DNA of 64,000 bases from JAWCQZ01 sp038869515 [NCBI: Halobacteria archaeon] (GTDB lineage: Archaea; Halobacteriota; Syntropharchaeia; JACQPP01), in NCBI GenBank assembly GCA_038869515.1, contig JAWCQZ010000004.1, positions 62,001 to 126,000 on the forward strand. The letters run 5' to 3'. The notes under the pieces were generated by a model. It ran no database searches. It saw only the letters and a program-made list of their open reading frames with translations, and had not been told where the DNA came from. This document shows positions 1-12,000 of the stretch, piece by piece. Position 1 is the first letter of the stretch. Every line of letters starts with the position of its first letter. The position numbers and the translations under genes were made by a program.

Positions 1-3000
1 TGTAGGAGCGGTTGCGCCCCCACGCGGAGGTCACCAGGTTCACCGAGGCGCCCGTCAACTCGGGCCGCTGGCCGAGGTAGAAGGCGGGGTTCAGGGAGAA
101 GTTCCCCGTGGAGTAGTAGGGGGCGTTCTTCGACGAGTTGAGCCAGATGAGGTAGAGGCCGAAGGGGGAGGCCCCGGCGGAGGTGTAGTTCGAAAGATAG
201 ACGCCGCCCGGCACGTTGGTGGCCGCGTCCACGCTCCCCGGGGGCGTGGTGTTGTCGTTGAACAGGACGTTGTAGGTGACGGTGGCGGCGTCCACGAAGC
301 CGCAGTCGTCCTGGACGGTCCCGTTGATGGGGACGACCCCCGCGCTGACCCCCGCCTTGAGCCGGGTGTAGTTGTCGCTGCCGCCCAGAGGGAGGGCAAT
401 CTGGTTCGAGAGATACGACGTCACGTTCACGGAGAAGTTGGCGCCGAGGGAAACGTTGGAGGCGCTCGCGTTGTAGTAGTTGTTGCCGTCGAAGAGCGCC
501 CGCCACCTCTGGGGCCCCACCTGGTAGGCGCAGCCGGGGTCGAAGGGCACCGGCAGGTTGGTTCCGGTCGTGTTGAGGAACTTGGAGCCGCCCCAGACCG
601 CGGCCGTGAGTGCCGGTCCGAAAATCGTGGCGCCGGTGTCGTTCGTGACCTCGTAGGAGCCGGTGACAGTCCCGTCACCGGGCAGGACGATAAGGTGTTC
701 TCCGGGGACCCCGCCAAGGAGGGAGTCCACGACCCGGACCTGCAGGCTGGTGTTCTGGGCCCCCGTCCGGTTCACGCTGGAGCCGTTGCCCTGGACGTGG
801 ACGAAGGAGGCACCGCGCTTCGTGACGGTGAAGTTCGCCCCGTAGAGGGTGGTCGCGTTGCCGTAGGCGTCGGTCGCGTTCACCCGCCACTCCCAGGTCC
901 CGACGGCGCCGTACTGGAACTTGGGGTTGCACGAGACGTTCCGGTTTTCGGGGTCGGCGACCGGGTTCGCCGGGGACACGGCGCAGGCGGTGACGACTCC
1001 GGGGCTGTTCACGCTCAGGTCCTGCCAGCCCGCAGGGCAGGTCGAGCCCGACTGGCCGCTGGTGGCGCAATTCGCCTCGAACTTCACCGTCACGGTGTCG
1101 TCGTCGTCGTTCAGCGTGGCGTTGAAGACGAAGTTGGGCCCCCCGGTCCCGAGGGCCCAGACGGCGGTCCCGGGCACGATGCGCGACGCGCTCAGGACCG
1201 GCGGGACCTGAATGAAGAAGCCACGCCCCGTGGTGTCGTTCGACTCGGTGGTGGTGTTGAAGTTGTAGAAGGTCCGCGAGGCGTTCAGCGTGACGTTGTA
1301 TTTGCCCCCGGGCATCTGGGCGATGTCCACGGTCCGGTTGCAGGAGTAGGTGCCGTTGGAGGCGTTGTCGGTGGGCGCGCATGTCCCGGCGGTGAAGTTC
1401 AGCCCGGCGTGCTCGAAGGAGAAGTTCGCCCAGGCGTCGGCGACGGCGGTCCCGTTGTCGGAGGTGAGGTTGCCGCGGAAGAGGATGGTGGAGCCGTTGC
1501 CGAAATTGAGGCCCTGGGGCGAGGTGATGTTGAGGCGGAGGTCGCCCACGACGGTGATGGCTGTGTCGCTGGAGTTGTTGACCACGTAGTAGGCGTCGCC
1601 CGGCGCGTCCATGCGCACCCCCATGCGCCATTCCTGGGCGCCGACGAAGACGTGGGAGGCAGGGTCGTAGGAGCGGTAGCAGGTCCCGCCGGAGGTCGTG
1701 TTGAACCCGATGGTCTCGAACGTCCCCGTTCCCGAACCGTTCGTCGTAACGTAGAGGGTGCAGTTGGCCTCGGGCCGGGGCCCGGTGCCGACCGGGGCGG
1801 AGCCGTTGGTCCGGTCGAGGACCTGGACGTTCAGGGAGGCGTTCTGGCTCCCGGAGCGGTTTACGGTCGCGGGCGGGCTGGCCATGACCGTGAACTCGAC
1901 CTCGTCCTTCTGGACGGCGTAGGCGCCGCTCGTGGCGCTGACGCCGCCCACCTGGTCGTCCACCGAGACCTGCCAGTTCATCGTCCCGACGTCGGCGGAG
2001 GAGACCCAGGCCGAGAGGTTCACGACGCAGCCGCCGGAGGCGAGGCAGGCGCCGGTGACGCCGGTCTGGTTCTTCCAGTTGGTGCTGGTGTTCGCGGGCG
2101 GGGTCTCGCTCTTGTTCAGGAAGAGCCGGACGAGGACCGTCTGGGTGGTGTCGCTGTCGGTCACCGTGATGTTGAAGTAGGAGCGGTTGCCCCAGGCGGC
2201 GGGCGGGTTGGTTCCGTTGCCGGGGGAGTTGACCGTCGCCGTCGGCGCGATGTTGCCCGCCGTGGTGATGATGACGGCGCCGGGCCGGGTGTAGGTGATG
2301 TTGTTGTAGATGGCGACGCCGTCCACCGTGTCGTTCCGCTCCAGGCTCACGATGAGGTCGAGGTTGCCGAGGGGGGAGGTCGCCGAGGGCGTCCAGGTGC
2401 AGTTGTAGCGGCCCGTGGATTCCGGGCCGCACGCGGCCGGGGAGAGCGTTTCGGACGCGGAATAGTTGGTCAGGGTCAGGGTGGGACTGGTGGAGTTGTT
2501 GATGGGCGCCTCGCAGTCGTCGGTGACGTTGACGAGCAGGTAGAGGGTGCTCCCCTGGGGGTAGGTGTCCTCGAAGTTGGGCGGTCCCGCGCCCCCGGTC
2601 TGGTTGGGCCGGGTGTCCACGTCGCGGTCGCTGGCGTCGGCGCTCCCGTTGCTGCTCTGGTTCATTTTAAGGTCGCCGACGACGTAGAGCGTGTAGTTGG
2701 CCGAGGTTGAGTCGTTGTAGGTGTTGTTGTTCGGGAAAGAGGGCTCGTCCACGGTCAGGGCGCGCCACAACTGCTTCCCGACAGAGACCGAGCAGGAGGG
2801 GTTGACGTCGAAGAGCGCGGCTCCGGTCGCGTTGGTGAAGTTGTAGGTTTCGCCGGTGGCGTTGGAGGCGATGGAGAAGGCCGCGCCGTCGGTGGTGATG
2901 TTGAACCGGACCACCGGCGCCGGGTCGTAGGCCCCGGGAAGGGTGTGGCCCGCCACCCGCGTCCAGTTGCGGTCGGTGTCGTTCACCTGGACGGCGAGGG

Positions 3001-6000
3001 TCCGGCTCTGGCCGCCCGACCGGTTCACGGTCGAGGCGTTTCCCGAGACAGCGGTGAGGTTGAGGTCGTCCCGCAGGATTTTCAGGGCGTCCACGTCGCT
3101 GAGGTAGTCCCGGCCGATGACGTCGGTGGTCGGATTGGTCACGGAGGTCGTGGGGCAGGTCCCGGCTCCGAAGCAGGTCGAGAGGCTCTCCGTGTCGTTG
3201 TAGACGAACCGGAACTTCACGCTCTTGGGGGGCGTGGTTACGTTGTCCGGGGTGAAGTTCACCAGGAAGGAGACTCGGGCGCCGCCGGCGGAGGTGTTGT
3301 TGAGGGTGCCCGTGCAATCCGAGGCGGAGGTGTTGGAGCGGCAGACCTTGCTCCCGAAGTCTTTGAATCCGACGCCGTAGTCCACCTCGACCCGGACGGT
3401 CACGTTGTCGCCGGCGTTGTCGTAGACCTGCCCGGTGATGTTGAAGGAGCGGCCGAAGCCATCTTCCAGGGGGATGGCGGTGGCGTTCTTGACGCGGGGC
3501 GGAGTCTCGATGAAGAGCGCCGCGGGGGTGATGAGGGTCCCGTTGTTGAAGTTCGTGGCGTTGGTGACAACGGTCACGTTGTAATAACCCCGGCTCAGGC
3601 CGGCGCCGCCCCAGGGGGCGGTCAGAGGCCGCAGCCGGCAGATGTAGCCGCTGCTGCCGAACCGGCGCACCACGTTGTCGCCGGAGGTCCACGCGGAGTT
3701 GTTGGCGCAGTCGAAGGCGACGGCCGGGGTCGTGTTGTGCTCGAACTTGAAGGAGCCCCGGCCCCCGAGGGCGGTCAGGTTGATGGCGTTGCTGCAGTCG
3801 TCCTGCAGTTCAACCTGCGCCTCGACCGTGTCCCACCGGGTGATGCTGGAGGAGGTGAGGCCGAAGTTGGTCGCCTGGAGGGAGCCGACGACCTGGAAGG
3901 TGTAGGTCGCGTTCTCCTCGCTGCTGTTGGGCTGGAACGCCGGGTCGGAGGCGTTGATGCGGACCCGCCACCGGTGGGCGGACGACTCGACGCGATATTC
4001 GGGGGAGCAGCCTGGGTTGAACACGTAGGAGGCGTTCCCCGTCGAGTCGGTGGTGGCGTTTAGGACCTCCACGAACGTGGTCCCGGTGGTGGTCGCCTCG
4101 AGGATGCCCTGGATGGCGTTCGTGTAGAGGTTCGTACCGTTCCCCGTCTCGTTGTCGAAGAGGCGCGTGATGAACGTGAGGTCGACCCCGGTCTCGTTTT
4201 CCTGGGAGCCGTTGGCGAGGTAGCGCATCTGGCTCCGGTTCACCGGCTGGCCGGTCCCGTTGGCCTGGAGGGCGAAGCGGACGAGGTCCTCGGTGATGAT
4301 GAAAGTCCGCTCGGGGCTGACGTTGATGCCGTTGATGTTGCTGACGTTGAAGCGGTAGCGCGCCGCGCCCGTGATGTTGGCCGGGTAGAACGGCACGGTG
4401 AAGTTGGTGTAGTTCCACTGGCCGCCGGAGACGTCCACCGAGGCGTTGACGGCCCGCTCCACGAACCCGGCCCCGGTGTCGATTTCGAGGCCGACCCGGA
4501 CCGACGCGTCGTCCGAGTCGTTGACCGCCACGCTGAAGTTCCAGACCCGGCCCCAGCCGCCGGAGGGACCGGCGAGGTCGGTGTCGTTCTCCAACTGGGT
4601 CAGGATGGTGATGTTGCGGAACCGCGGCAGGCTGTTCGGGACGATGACCGTGACGTTCAGGTTCGAGGTCTTGTTGAACTTGTAGCAGGCGTCGGCGGAG
4701 GGGATGTAGGCGCGCCAGTTGCGCTCGCCGCTCGGCGCGAAGCCCGAGCCGTCGAAGGAGCGGGTGGCGTTGCCGCTCTGGTTGGTCTCCGAATCGGGGG
4801 CGAGATCTGCGTAGTCGGTCGCCGGGACGACCGAAGCCGTGACGTTGAACCGCACGGTCGCGTTGAAGTTCCGGCCGTCGGAGGTGTTGTTGTCGAGGGC
4901 TGAGGTGTTCCGGTCGAGGTCGAAGACCGAGGCGTGCAGGGTCGTCGGCGAGCCCGGCTGGGCGGCGGTCCCGTTCCCGGCCACGTGGGTGATGGCGGCG
5001 TCGGCCTTCTCCACCTGGAACCGGTCGTCGGAGTTGACGTAGAGCGACGTGATGCCCTGGGTCGAGCGGGTGTGGGTCTGGGCCTGGTAAATCTGGTTCG
5101 AGGTCACGTTGTCCGCCGCGACGAAGTAGAACTGCGCCTCGCGGTTGGCGTGGGAGGCGCAGTTGAACCAGGAGTAGTTGGCGAGGACGATGTTGGTGAA
5201 GTTGATTTGCGCCCCGAGGGAGGTGGCCACGTTGCCCACGCAGTCGGGCGGGCAGTGCTTCGACCCCAGGGGCTGGTCGGTCCCGCCCACCGAGACCCGG
5301 AGGGTGACGCTCGTGTTGTCGCCGGAGGTCTCGGTGAGGTTCACCGTGAAGTTGCGCGGGACGGACCACGCCTCGTCCTGGATGGTGGTGATGTTGGCCT
5401 GCTTCAGGACCGGGCTCGTGGTCAGGTAGAAGGCGTTGGTCTGGTTCTCGATGCCGCCGTAGTTGCTGGCGTTCGTGGTGCCGTTGTAGTGGAACGAGAG
5501 GTTGGAGGAGGTGACGTAGTGGTAGCGCCCCTCGGTCCGGTTGATGGTGTCGAACTCGCACTGGAAGAATCCGTCCACCACCTGGACCTTGTTCGGGCAC
5601 GCATACTCGATTCCGGAGGAGGCGTTCTGGTGGCGGAAGGTCATGTTCACCGCCGAGGTCGCGAGGTTCATCGCCTCGCCGCAGTCGTTCCGGACCACGA
5701 GCTGGGCGGTGAGATTGGTCCCCTGGGTCCGGTCGTCCTCGGGGCCGCCGTTGGGGTCCTGGTTCGCGTTGGAGAGGTTGCCGAAGACCCGGATGGAGGT
5801 GGTGAAGTTCTGCCGGGAGTCCTGCGCCTTGTAGGCGGGGTCGCTGGAGTTCAGGGCGGCGTACCAGTCGTGGTAGCCGACCTCGAACCGCCCGTGGCCG
5901 TCGGCGGCGGAGCAGCCGGGGTTGAAGAGGAACCTCCAGGAGGGGTGGGAGAGCCCCGCGTCCGCGGGGAAGGTGTAGTTGTTGTATTTGTTGTAGGTGC

Positions 6001-9000
6001 CCGGGGAGACGTTGACGAAGAAATCCACGAAACTGGAGTTGCCGATGATGGAGCCGTTCTCGTCGCGGATGCGCACCGAGAGGTTCAGGACCGTGGTCAG
6101 GGGCAGGCTCCGGTTGACGATTTCTCCGGTGCAGTTGCCGCAGAGCTCGAACACCACGTCGTCCTTCTCGATGGTGAAGGAGGCGTTGGCGGACTGGTTC
6201 TTCACCGAGGCGGAGGCGTGGGAGGTGCCGTTGAAGAGGAGGAAACGGAAGGTGGAGACTCCCACGTCGGCGGGCCGGAGGGAAGTGTGGTTCACCGAGG
6301 CGTTGGAGACGGTGAAGTTGACTCGCGCCCAGTCGGAGTCGAGGAAGGTGACATTGCTCGTGTTGCCGAGGGAGTTCGGGAAGGACGCGGAGTCGTTCGC
6401 CCACCACCGGCCGCTGCTGTCCGGGGTGAGGTTCACGGAGCCCAGAATGCGGGAGCCGTTGGAGGCGGTGCCGAGTTCCAGCTGGACGGTGACGGTGCGG
6501 TTCACCGTCCCGTTGAGGTCGTTCACCTCGACGGAGAAGTTCCAGTTCGTCCCCCAGCCGTCGGCGAGGCCGGAGGAGGCCCCGGAGAAGTGGTTCCCGA
6601 GCCGGGCCTGGCGGAACTCGACCCCCGCCGCGGGGCTCACCACGGTGACGTTGAAGAGGCCGTCCGCGGACGGAGAGCCGTCGGCGGCGAAGGGGTTCCG
6701 GCTCTCGTTGGGCGAGTAGCAGGGGTCGGAGGAGGTGACGTTGGCCTTCCACTTCTTGAGGCCGCCGGTCCACGCAGGGGTCGGCTCGTCGGTGTCGGGG
6801 TCGAAGGCGTCGGTGTGGTTGGCGGAGAAGGGCGTGGAGTTGGTCCCCACCTGGAGGAAGGCGGCGTCTCCCGCGCCGGTCTTGTTGGCCACCCAGAAGA
6901 CCACGGTGGGAGGCGCCACGGAGATGGAGGAGGAGTTGTTGAGTCCGACGGAGATGACCCCGAGGAGCGCGTCGGGGCTGCCGCCCAGGGTGGAGGTGGA
7001 GTCGTTGCCGCTGGAGAGGTCGAGCCGCAGGACGTCCTTCTGGAGGGTGAAGGTGTCGGAGCCAGAGGTGGGGGCGCTCGTGTTGTACTTCGCCAGGTCG
7101 TTCTGGGTGGTGTCGGTGTCGTTGACCGGCTGGCCGGAGACCGCGGGCTGGTTCAGGCTCTGATTGTCGGAGGCGGTGAACCAGAACCTGAGGGGCTGGT
7201 TGGCCGCCGCGGAGGCGCCGCACCGGTAGGTCCAGTTGAAGCCGTAGCGGAGGCCCGCAATGCCGGGGGAAACGTTGAAGGAGCCGACCTGATATGTGTT
7301 GACACCGACGCTCGCGAAGGCGGTGAGGTTGACGTAGTCGCCGGGGTTGTCCCGGAGGATGGCGCTGAAGTTCCGCGCGTGGCCCCACGGGTCGGTGGAG
7401 CGGTTGGTGGTGGCGTTCTCCAGCCGGGGCGGCGTGATGATGGTGAGGACCTGCGGCGCAATCAGCGTCGCGTTGTTGTAGTTGCTGGAGTTGGCCACCA
7501 CCGTGATGTCATAGAGGCCCCGGAGGAGGCCGGCCCCGGTCCATGCGGCGGTGTAGGGCTCGAGGCGGCACCGGTAGGCGCTGCCGCCGAGGCGGGTCAC
7601 GTTGTTGGTCGGGAACGCCGCGGACCACGTGGAGGTGTTCGCGCAGGTGAAGTTGACCGTCGGGGTCGCGTTGTGGGAGAAGAGGAACCGGATGTTGCCG
7701 CCGAGGGCGGTGAGGTTCATCTCGGTCGCGCAGTCGTCCTGCAGGGTCGCCGTGATGTCCACCGAGTCCCACTGCTTCACCAGGGTGTCGGACTGGTCGA
7801 GGGCGGAGGGGAAGCGGAGGCTGCCGATGACGGTCATGTTGTACTCCATCCCCCCGCCCGTGGCGGCGTGGTAGCCCTGGGTGGCGGAGTCGTTGGCGAT
7901 GTAGGCCTCCTCCCCCGAGGCGGAGCGGCCCGCGCCGCCCGTGGTGCCGGAGATGACGACCTTCCAGCGCTGGGGGCCGGTCTGGTTGTTGCAGTCGGGG
8001 TTGAACGCAGTGGTGAACTGGGAGGAGGCGTTCAGGAGCAACGGAGCGACGCTGACGAAGGTGGAGTTGTCCCGGGTCGCCCAGAGGGTCCCGTTGACTC
8101 CGGGCATCGCGAGGGTGAGGTTCTCCTCCCGCAGGCGGGTGGTCAGGGTCAGGCTGGTGTTGATTTCGGCCGTGGTGGAGAGGTCGGCCAGGAACCGGGT
8201 GTCGGAGCGGTTCAGGGAGTAGTTGAACCCGCGGGAGAAGTTGGAGAGGGGCTCGAACCGGACGTCGTCCTTCTCGACGGTGAAGGAGCGGTTGGCTGTG
8301 GCGTTGGTGACGCTCAGGTTCTTCACGAAGAAGGAGTAGGTCGCGGCGCCGATGTCGGCCCGGGTGAACCGCCGGAGATTGGCCGAGTCGTTGACCACGT
8401 CGAAGTTGACATAGGTCCACGTCGCGGGCGTCACGTTCGTCGTGTTGTAGAGGAGCGTCCCGTTGGGGGTCTGAATCCAGAGTTCGACGGTCACGACCCG
8501 GGCGGTGGTGTTGGTGTCGAGGACCTCGACCGAGAAGTTCCAGAGGGGGACCCCCCAGCCCTCGGCCTCGCCGCTGGTGGAGTTCTTCACTTTCTCGTTG
8601 CGGACCTCGATGGGGGAGACGGGGCAGGAGATGGCCGGGGAGGAGGCGCTCCGGGTGACGTTCGCCGTCCGGTTGTATCCGGTGGTGGCGTTGACCCCCA
8701 CGGTGATGGGGATGGTCTGCCCGCAGAGGCCTGCGTCGTCGGGGACGTTGACGAGATATGAGAGGGTCTTGGTGCCGCCGTCGCGGGATATCGTGCCCTC
8801 GGCGGTGGCGTTGGTTGTGGGGAAAGGGGCCACCCCGTAGGCGAACCCGTAGGGGGAGTTGAGGGAGGCGTTGGCGTAGAGGTAGCCGTCCCCCTTGCCG
8901 TCGTTGCGGATGGAGGCGGTGACGGTGATGTTGGTCCCCTTGTTGATGGTGGCGGGGAATGAGATGGTGTCAATCGTGAGGTTCACGCCGCAGGCGAAAG

Positions 9001-12000
9001 GGACGTGGAACCGAGGGTGGGTGAAGTTGCGGGTGTCGTTGCCGGTGAAGGAGCGGAAGAGGTAGGGCCAGTTGGTGAGGTCGTTCCGGTCCTTCGAGGC
9101 GTCGCTCTGGTTCCAGGGAACCTCAAGGGTGTGGTTGTAGTAGAAGGAGTGGTTCGCGCGGCCGCCGGGCCAGAAGATGAAGACCGACTGGGTGTTGTTG
9201 TACTTCACCGAGTTGTTGCCCGCGAAATAGACTGAATTGCCCGCGTTCTGCTTGCCGGCGTAGGTGAACTCGGTCTCGTCGTATCCGATGGCGGACCGGT
9301 TTGCCCAGAGGGCGGGGAGGGTCGGGAAGAACTCGGAGAAGTTCGCCCCGATGTTGAGTCCCATGGGCGCGTTCCCCTTGTTGAAGACCTCCCAGGAGGC
9401 GGAGAAGTTGGCGCAGGCGAGGGCCGTCGATGGGAAGTCCAGGGCGTTCGCCAAGCCCGTGGCGATTGACTTGGATTCGGTGGTCGGGAAGGTCTGGGCC
9501 GAAGAATTGCTCCGAGGGATGGCTTTCACCCAGGGGCCTTGCAGGTCAAGAACCGCCCTCTGCAGGTTCCCCGAGGCGATGCGCGCCCTCCCGCTCCAGA
9601 TAGGGCTTGAAATCGTGAACACCTTGCCGCCCGGGGCGAACTGGGGATAGCCGCTCTGATTGGTGATGTTCACATCCGCAGTGAAGTTGATGCTCAGGGT
9701 TTGGTTCGCCAAGGGGCCGCCGGGGTCGCAGAGGAAAAAGACCGACGGGTTGTCCACCGACCAGCGGACGTTCCATCCTTCGTGCAGCGACCCCCTGGGA
9801 AAACCTTCGTCCGGCGGGAACGGGTTGTTGGTGATTGTGCAACTGTTGGTCGCCGTGGGGCCGTTGTAGTAGAACTTCTGCGGCCTGTCGAATCCCGGAG
9901 GGATGGAGAGTTCAATCGTGAATGCCCGTTTGTCGGCCCCGGGTGCATCCGCGTTGGCGTAGGTCATGTTCAGTATGATATTGGCGCTGCTGGTGTTGCT
10001 GATTGAAGTTGTCCGGAAGGCGGGAGCCGCGGGATTGAAATCGAATGCCGCAGTGAAAAAGTCCGCGTAGAGGTTCTGAGCACGCGGGTCTGTCTGGACT
10101 TGGACGAATTTCGAGACAATGACATTGGCCCCCGTGAAGTTATCGGTGTATTGGGCCTGTACATTGAACTCCTCCATTCCGGGGTCGATGTCTGTGCCGC
10201 CTCCATAGATGATAGTCCCTCTCCAGCAGGTCGAAGTCGCTACTTTCTGACCCTGCCACTCGATCAGAGAAGCAGTGGTCGCGGACGTGGCTGGGGGATC
10301 GTAAGCGATAATGCCAGACCCTGCAGCGGGAGTCATCAGCAGTGAAGTCGCACTCACGTTGATGCTCAAATTGTAGTCCCCATAGTTGCAGGCATATATG
10401 TGCCGGAGATTCCGCCTGCCCGGTGCTGTGTTTCCCTCGATGTTCAACCCCTGCTGGTCGGCCAGGAAAATGGTAAGGGGACTCGGCTGCCCACTGTCAG
10501 TGGTGTAGAATGTGAAACTCCGGTTGAATGTTTTCCCGTCCACGGTCACTTGTGCCGTGTAGGTCTGGCTTGCGTCCACGTTGTCTGGCGGGATGAAATC
10601 CCAGCGGACCAGGGTCACGTGTGACCAGTTCGGCGGGTTTATTGCCCCCTCGAACGTACCCAAATCCTGCGTCTGGTTCTGAATCAGGAGCCAATTTACC
10701 GAATTCCCACCCTGATCCAGAATCCTCAGTGTGGCCCGAACATTCGAAACCGGCGCTGTGTTGTAGTTGGTCAAAGGAGCGACGACGTAATTGCTGTGGC
10801 CCGCCATTGCTTTGCCCTCCTCCCCGGTGGGGGAGAAGACTTTCATCGAGCGGTTTGCCAACGAGACATCGGTGCAGTTGTTCAGTTCAACATTCATCAG
10901 GTTCGTCGCAGTCCCGTCCACGCTCCTCACAGAGGACGGAAGTTGCGCGGGATTAATTCTGAGGGTGTGCTTCGTCTTGTTCGTTGATGCGGCGGTTGAG
11001 GTGTTGATGTAGTACCTGTACCACTCGCAGTGGTCCGTTCCTCCTTGAGCGCAGGCATCGGTGGCGCCAAGGCCTCCAAACGTCATCGGATTGAGAATGG
11101 TCGACCATCCATCTTCAGTCAGTGTGGAAGGGTACTGAGGAACCAGGGAAAATCCGGCAGCTCCGTCGGGTTGGATTTCGAGCCTCCAATCCTGGGTCGG
11201 AGATGTCGCGTCGTCCGCAGTGTCGATCACCGTTACATTGAGGGTGTAGTTGAACCCGCGACAAATTGCTCTGGGTTCGATAGACACATTGCCATAGGTC
11301 AGATTGCTCGGGGTCCGGTAAGTGAAATTCCACAGCACGTAATAATACTGGACATCCACCGCGACCTCGTGCCCACGTTTTTCCTCCCACTGCATTCCGT
11401 CGTATTCTACCCGTGCGGGCCCGAGGGTGAAATAGGCAGGGCTCACGTCGGGTCCCTGGAACGTGTAGGCGACTTCGCGCACGTCTCCGGGGCTCAATGC
11501 TCCAAAGTCCCATACAATGCTCTTGGAACCGTTTTGTGCGCTTTCGACCCGGCCCCCCTCGGTCGTCCCCACGATGGCCACGTCGCTCGGCACTTGCTCC
11601 ACGAGCCGCGTCTCGCTGCAGGTAGTTTCCGCGCGAAGTCGGAGCCTCATGTCGTATGGCTTCATGTAGGTGACCGTCGGCCCGTCGCGCTCGAGGGTGA
11701 ACGCCTCTCCTCGGCGCACTTCGAAGAACGATTGGACGTCGTCCGTCGGCGCGTCTTCCTGGGTCGCGGTGGCCTTCAGAGTGTACCGTCCTGGGGCCCC
11801 CGCGGTGAGGTTCACCGTGTAGGTCCCATCACCCTTCGGGATTCCGAGGAAGTCGCCGCCCACCCCATCCGGCCCTTCGACCTCAACCGCCACCTTGGCA
11901 TCCTTCACCCGGAACCCCTGCCAGTCCATGACACCGACGGCCACCTGCACCCGCTCTCCGGGCGCATAGGTCGCCTTGGGGGTGTTGAGGTTGACAAGCC

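Noticed and set aside
675-9000. Long His/Arg/Gln-rich and Gly/Val-rich frames on both strands
   Set aside because: They are shadows of the giant surface-protein gene. The true frame gives sequons, balanced composition and a signal peptide, while these are skewed by the codon pattern.
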